Assembly (NCBI GenBank): GCA_031423755.1
Contig: JANPGC010000025.1
Location: forward strand, 1-6,908
Origin: JANMEX01 sp031423755
GTDB taxonomy: Bacteria > Pseudomonadota > Alphaproteobacteria > Rhizobiales > Rhizobiaceae
Direction: 5' to 3'
DNA: 6,908 nt
The notes under the pieces are model-generated. The model ran no database searches and was not told where the DNA came from. It saw only the letters and a program-made list of their open reading frames with translations. The position numbers were made by a program, and so were the translations under genes. Of this stretch, positions 5,608-6,908 are shown in pieces. Within the stretch, counting starts at the first letter, position 1, and each line of letters starts with the position of its first letter.

Positions 5608-6768
5608 ATGCGCGTTGCCCTACGACAGCTGACACTCACCGATTTTCGCAACTATCCGCGCCTTTCGCTCGACCTTTCGGGCCGGCACGTGGTGATCACC
5701 GGCGAAAACGGCGCTGGCAAGACCAATTTGCTCGAAGCAGTGTCGTTTCTGTCGCCTGGTCGTGGCATGCGCCGGGCAGTGCTGTCCGATGTGGCGCGAA
5801 CAGGGTCGGAAAACGGCTTTGCGGTCAATGCACAGGTCGCGAGCAACGGCGACGAGGTGACGCTAGGCACCGGCACATTTGGCGAGACGCCCGGCGGCGA
5901 GTCTGCGCGGCGATTGCGCGTCAATGGCGCGGCTCAAAGATCGACGGATGCGCTGACGGACTATCTGCGCGTGGTCTGGGTGACGCCGCAAATGGACGGA
6001 CTGTTCACGGGACCAGCAGCTGAGCGGCGGCGCTTTTTGGACCGGCTTGTGCTGGCGATAGATCCCTCGCATGGCCAACGATCGCTGGATTTCGAGCGTG
6101 CGATGAAGTCGCGCAACCGGCTGTTTGAGGAAAATCGCAGCGATCAGCGCTGGTATGAGGCAATTGAAACGCAGCTGGCCGAGTATGGAACAGCCATCGC
6201 TGCGGCGCGCGTCGAGCTTGTGCGGCTGCTTGCCGGCATGATGGAGCAATTGCCGGATGAAGGACCGTTTCCGAGGGCGGACCTATCGCTCGAGGGAGCC
6301 CTTGAAGAGCTCCTGTCTTCAGGCGCGAGCGCATCAGACACCGAAGATCAATATTTTCAAGGACTTAAGAACAACCGGAGTCGCGATATGGCGGCTGGGC
6401 GGACGCTTGAGGGGCCGCACCGCTCGGACCTTGTTGTTCATCATCGGCCCAAATCCATGCCTGCCGGACTGTCATCAACCGGCGAGCAGAAGGCGCTTCT
6501 GGTCGGAATCGTGCTCTCACACGCAAGACTGGTCGCCCGCATGACGGGCGGTGCACCTGTTTTGCTGCTCGACGAAATCGCCGCGCATCTTGATGCCGGG
6601 AGGCGCGAGGCGCTGTTTGGCATCATTGATGATCTTGGCTCCCAAGCCTTCATGACCGGCACCGACCGGACACTCTTTGCAGCGCTTGAAGGAAGGGCAG
6701 AATTTCTGTCGGTTTCGCATGGGTTTGTGTCGAAAGACGAGACTGACAAGTCCGGCGCCAACGAATAG
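5608..6768 (+). CDS. recF: DNA replication and repair protein RecF
   Basis: RecF is an SMC-like ATPase of the RecFOR pathway that helps load RecA at single-strand gaps and stalled forks. The protein has 386 residues, slightly longer than the usual 350-380. It starts with LTLTDFRNYPRLSL, the typical RecF opening. Walker A GENGAGKT is at 32-39, the ABC signature STGEQKALL at 290-298, and Walker B VLLLDEIAAHLD at 318-329 (Asp322, Glu323). RFLDR at 142-146 and RNRLF at 169-173 are family blocks in the arm region. The segment near 235-262, rich in Ser, Asp and Glu, looks like a variable loop. GGAAGG at 5599-5604 precedes the ATG closely. The gene sits 11 bases after dnaN and 9 bases before the next gene, so it is probably translated from a dnaN-recF operon mRNA. 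Confidence 0.97.
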   Translation: MRVALRQLTLTDFRNYPRLSLDLSGRHVVITGENGAGKTNLLEAVSFLSPGRGMRRAVLSDVARTGSENGFAVNAQVASNGDEVTLGTGTFGETPGGESARRLRVNGAAQRSTDALTDYLRVVWVTPQMDGLFTGPAAERRRFLDRLVLAIDPSHGQRSLDFERAMKSRNRLFEENRSDQRWYEAIETQLAEYGTAIAAARVELVRLLAGMMEQLPDEGPFPRADLSLEGALEELLSSGASASDTEDQYFQGLKNNRSRDMAAGRTLEGPHRSDLVVHHRPKSMPAGLSSTGEQKALLVGIVLSHARLVARMTGGAPVLLLDEIAAHLDAGRREALFGIIDDLGSQAFMTGTDRTLFAALEGRAEFLSVSHGFVSKDETDKSGANE

Positions 6769-6777
6769 AGTTGGCCC

Positions 6778-6908
6778 ATGAGTGAACAACATTCGCCCCT
6801 GTCATCTGAAGAAATCGAACGCTACGCGCGGCATATCATCCTTGCCGAGCTTGGCGGGGCCGGGCAACAAAAACTCAAGAAAACCAAAGTGTTGGTGGTG
6901 GGCGCAGG
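6778..6908 (+). CDS. moeB: MoeB/ThiF-family adenylyltransferase, N-terminus (3' end outside window)
   Basis: Only 43 complete codons are visible. The translation opens MSEQHSPLSSEEIERY and continues RHIILAELGGAGQQKL, then KVLVVGAG at 37-44, where the sequence ends. RYxRHI, the GxxGQxKL block and a hydrophobic strand leading into a Gly-rich nucleotide loop are the standard start of E1-like enzymes that adenylate the C-terminal Gly-Gly of MoaD or ThiS, for molybdopterin or thiamine synthesis. MoeB, ThiF and rhodanese-fused versions share this N-terminus, so the exact member cannot be decided; moeB is the label commonly given to this neighbour of recF in related bacteria. It starts 9 bases after recF with only a weak ribosome binding site, suggesting translation coupled to the operon. 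Confidence 0.8.
   Translation, partial: MSEQHSPLSSEEIERYARHIILAELGGAGQQKLKKTKVLVVGA

Noticed and set aside
1..6908. Mobile elements, CRISPR arrays, tRNA/rRNA genes or a novel defence-type cluster
   Set aside because: No repeats of array form, no transposase or integrase, no tRNA or rRNA sequence, and every substantial coding frame is a known housekeeping gene.

Overview
The window is a piece of chromosomal core genome from an alphaproteobacterium, most likely of the order Hyphomicrobiales (Rhizobiales). This rests on the DnaA sequence style (Walker A written with Ala-Ser-Val before Gly-Leu-Gly-Lys-Thr, and a domain I with the SSWFGRLK block), on the gene order rpsT-dnaA-dnaN-recF followed by a MoeB/ThiF-family gene, on the Cx4C type of MutM zinc finger, and on moderately high GC with CtrA-like TTAACCAT motifs. 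The genus cannot be named from this sequence alone. All recognised genes lie on the + strand.

Layout. The window opens inside deoB (phosphopentomutase, 3' two thirds), which overlaps the start of mutM (8-oxoguanine/formamidopyrimidine DNA glycosylase) by 8 bases. A 162-base gap holds a well-formed sigma-70 promoter and a GC-rich hairpin with a U-rich tail in the leader of rpsT (ribosomal protein S20). rpsT ends at a strong intrinsic terminator. About 680 bases without a credible gene follow. They contain a tandem DnaA-box-like repeat, a 22-bp stretch of only A/T, two CtrA-like sites, a GAATC methylation site and a hairpin just before the dnaA ribosome binding site. dnaA (480 aa) ends at a perfect terminator. 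dnaN (beta clamp, 372 aa) then starts a new unit with its own leader hairpin, and recF and the moeB/thiF-like gene follow at 11-base and 9-base gaps, suggesting one dnaN-recF-moeB operon.

Function. DnaA opens the origin, DnaN clamps the replicative polymerase and RecF loads RecA at gaps. MutM removes oxidised guanine, S20 assembles the 30S subunit, DeoB salvages pentose from nucleosides, and the last gene belongs to the E1-like adenylating family used in molybdenum cofactor or thiamine/sulfur transfer.

Nothing here looks like an undescribed multi-gene system. The genes are ordinary housekeeping genes. The most interesting material is non-coding: the rpsT, dnaA and dnaN leaders each carry a candidate hairpin, and the rpsT-dnaA spacer looks like a dense cell-cycle control region, possibly with origin character. 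The deoB-mutM junction is also an unexpected neighbourhood. All regulatory calls come from reading by eye, without folding or database searches.
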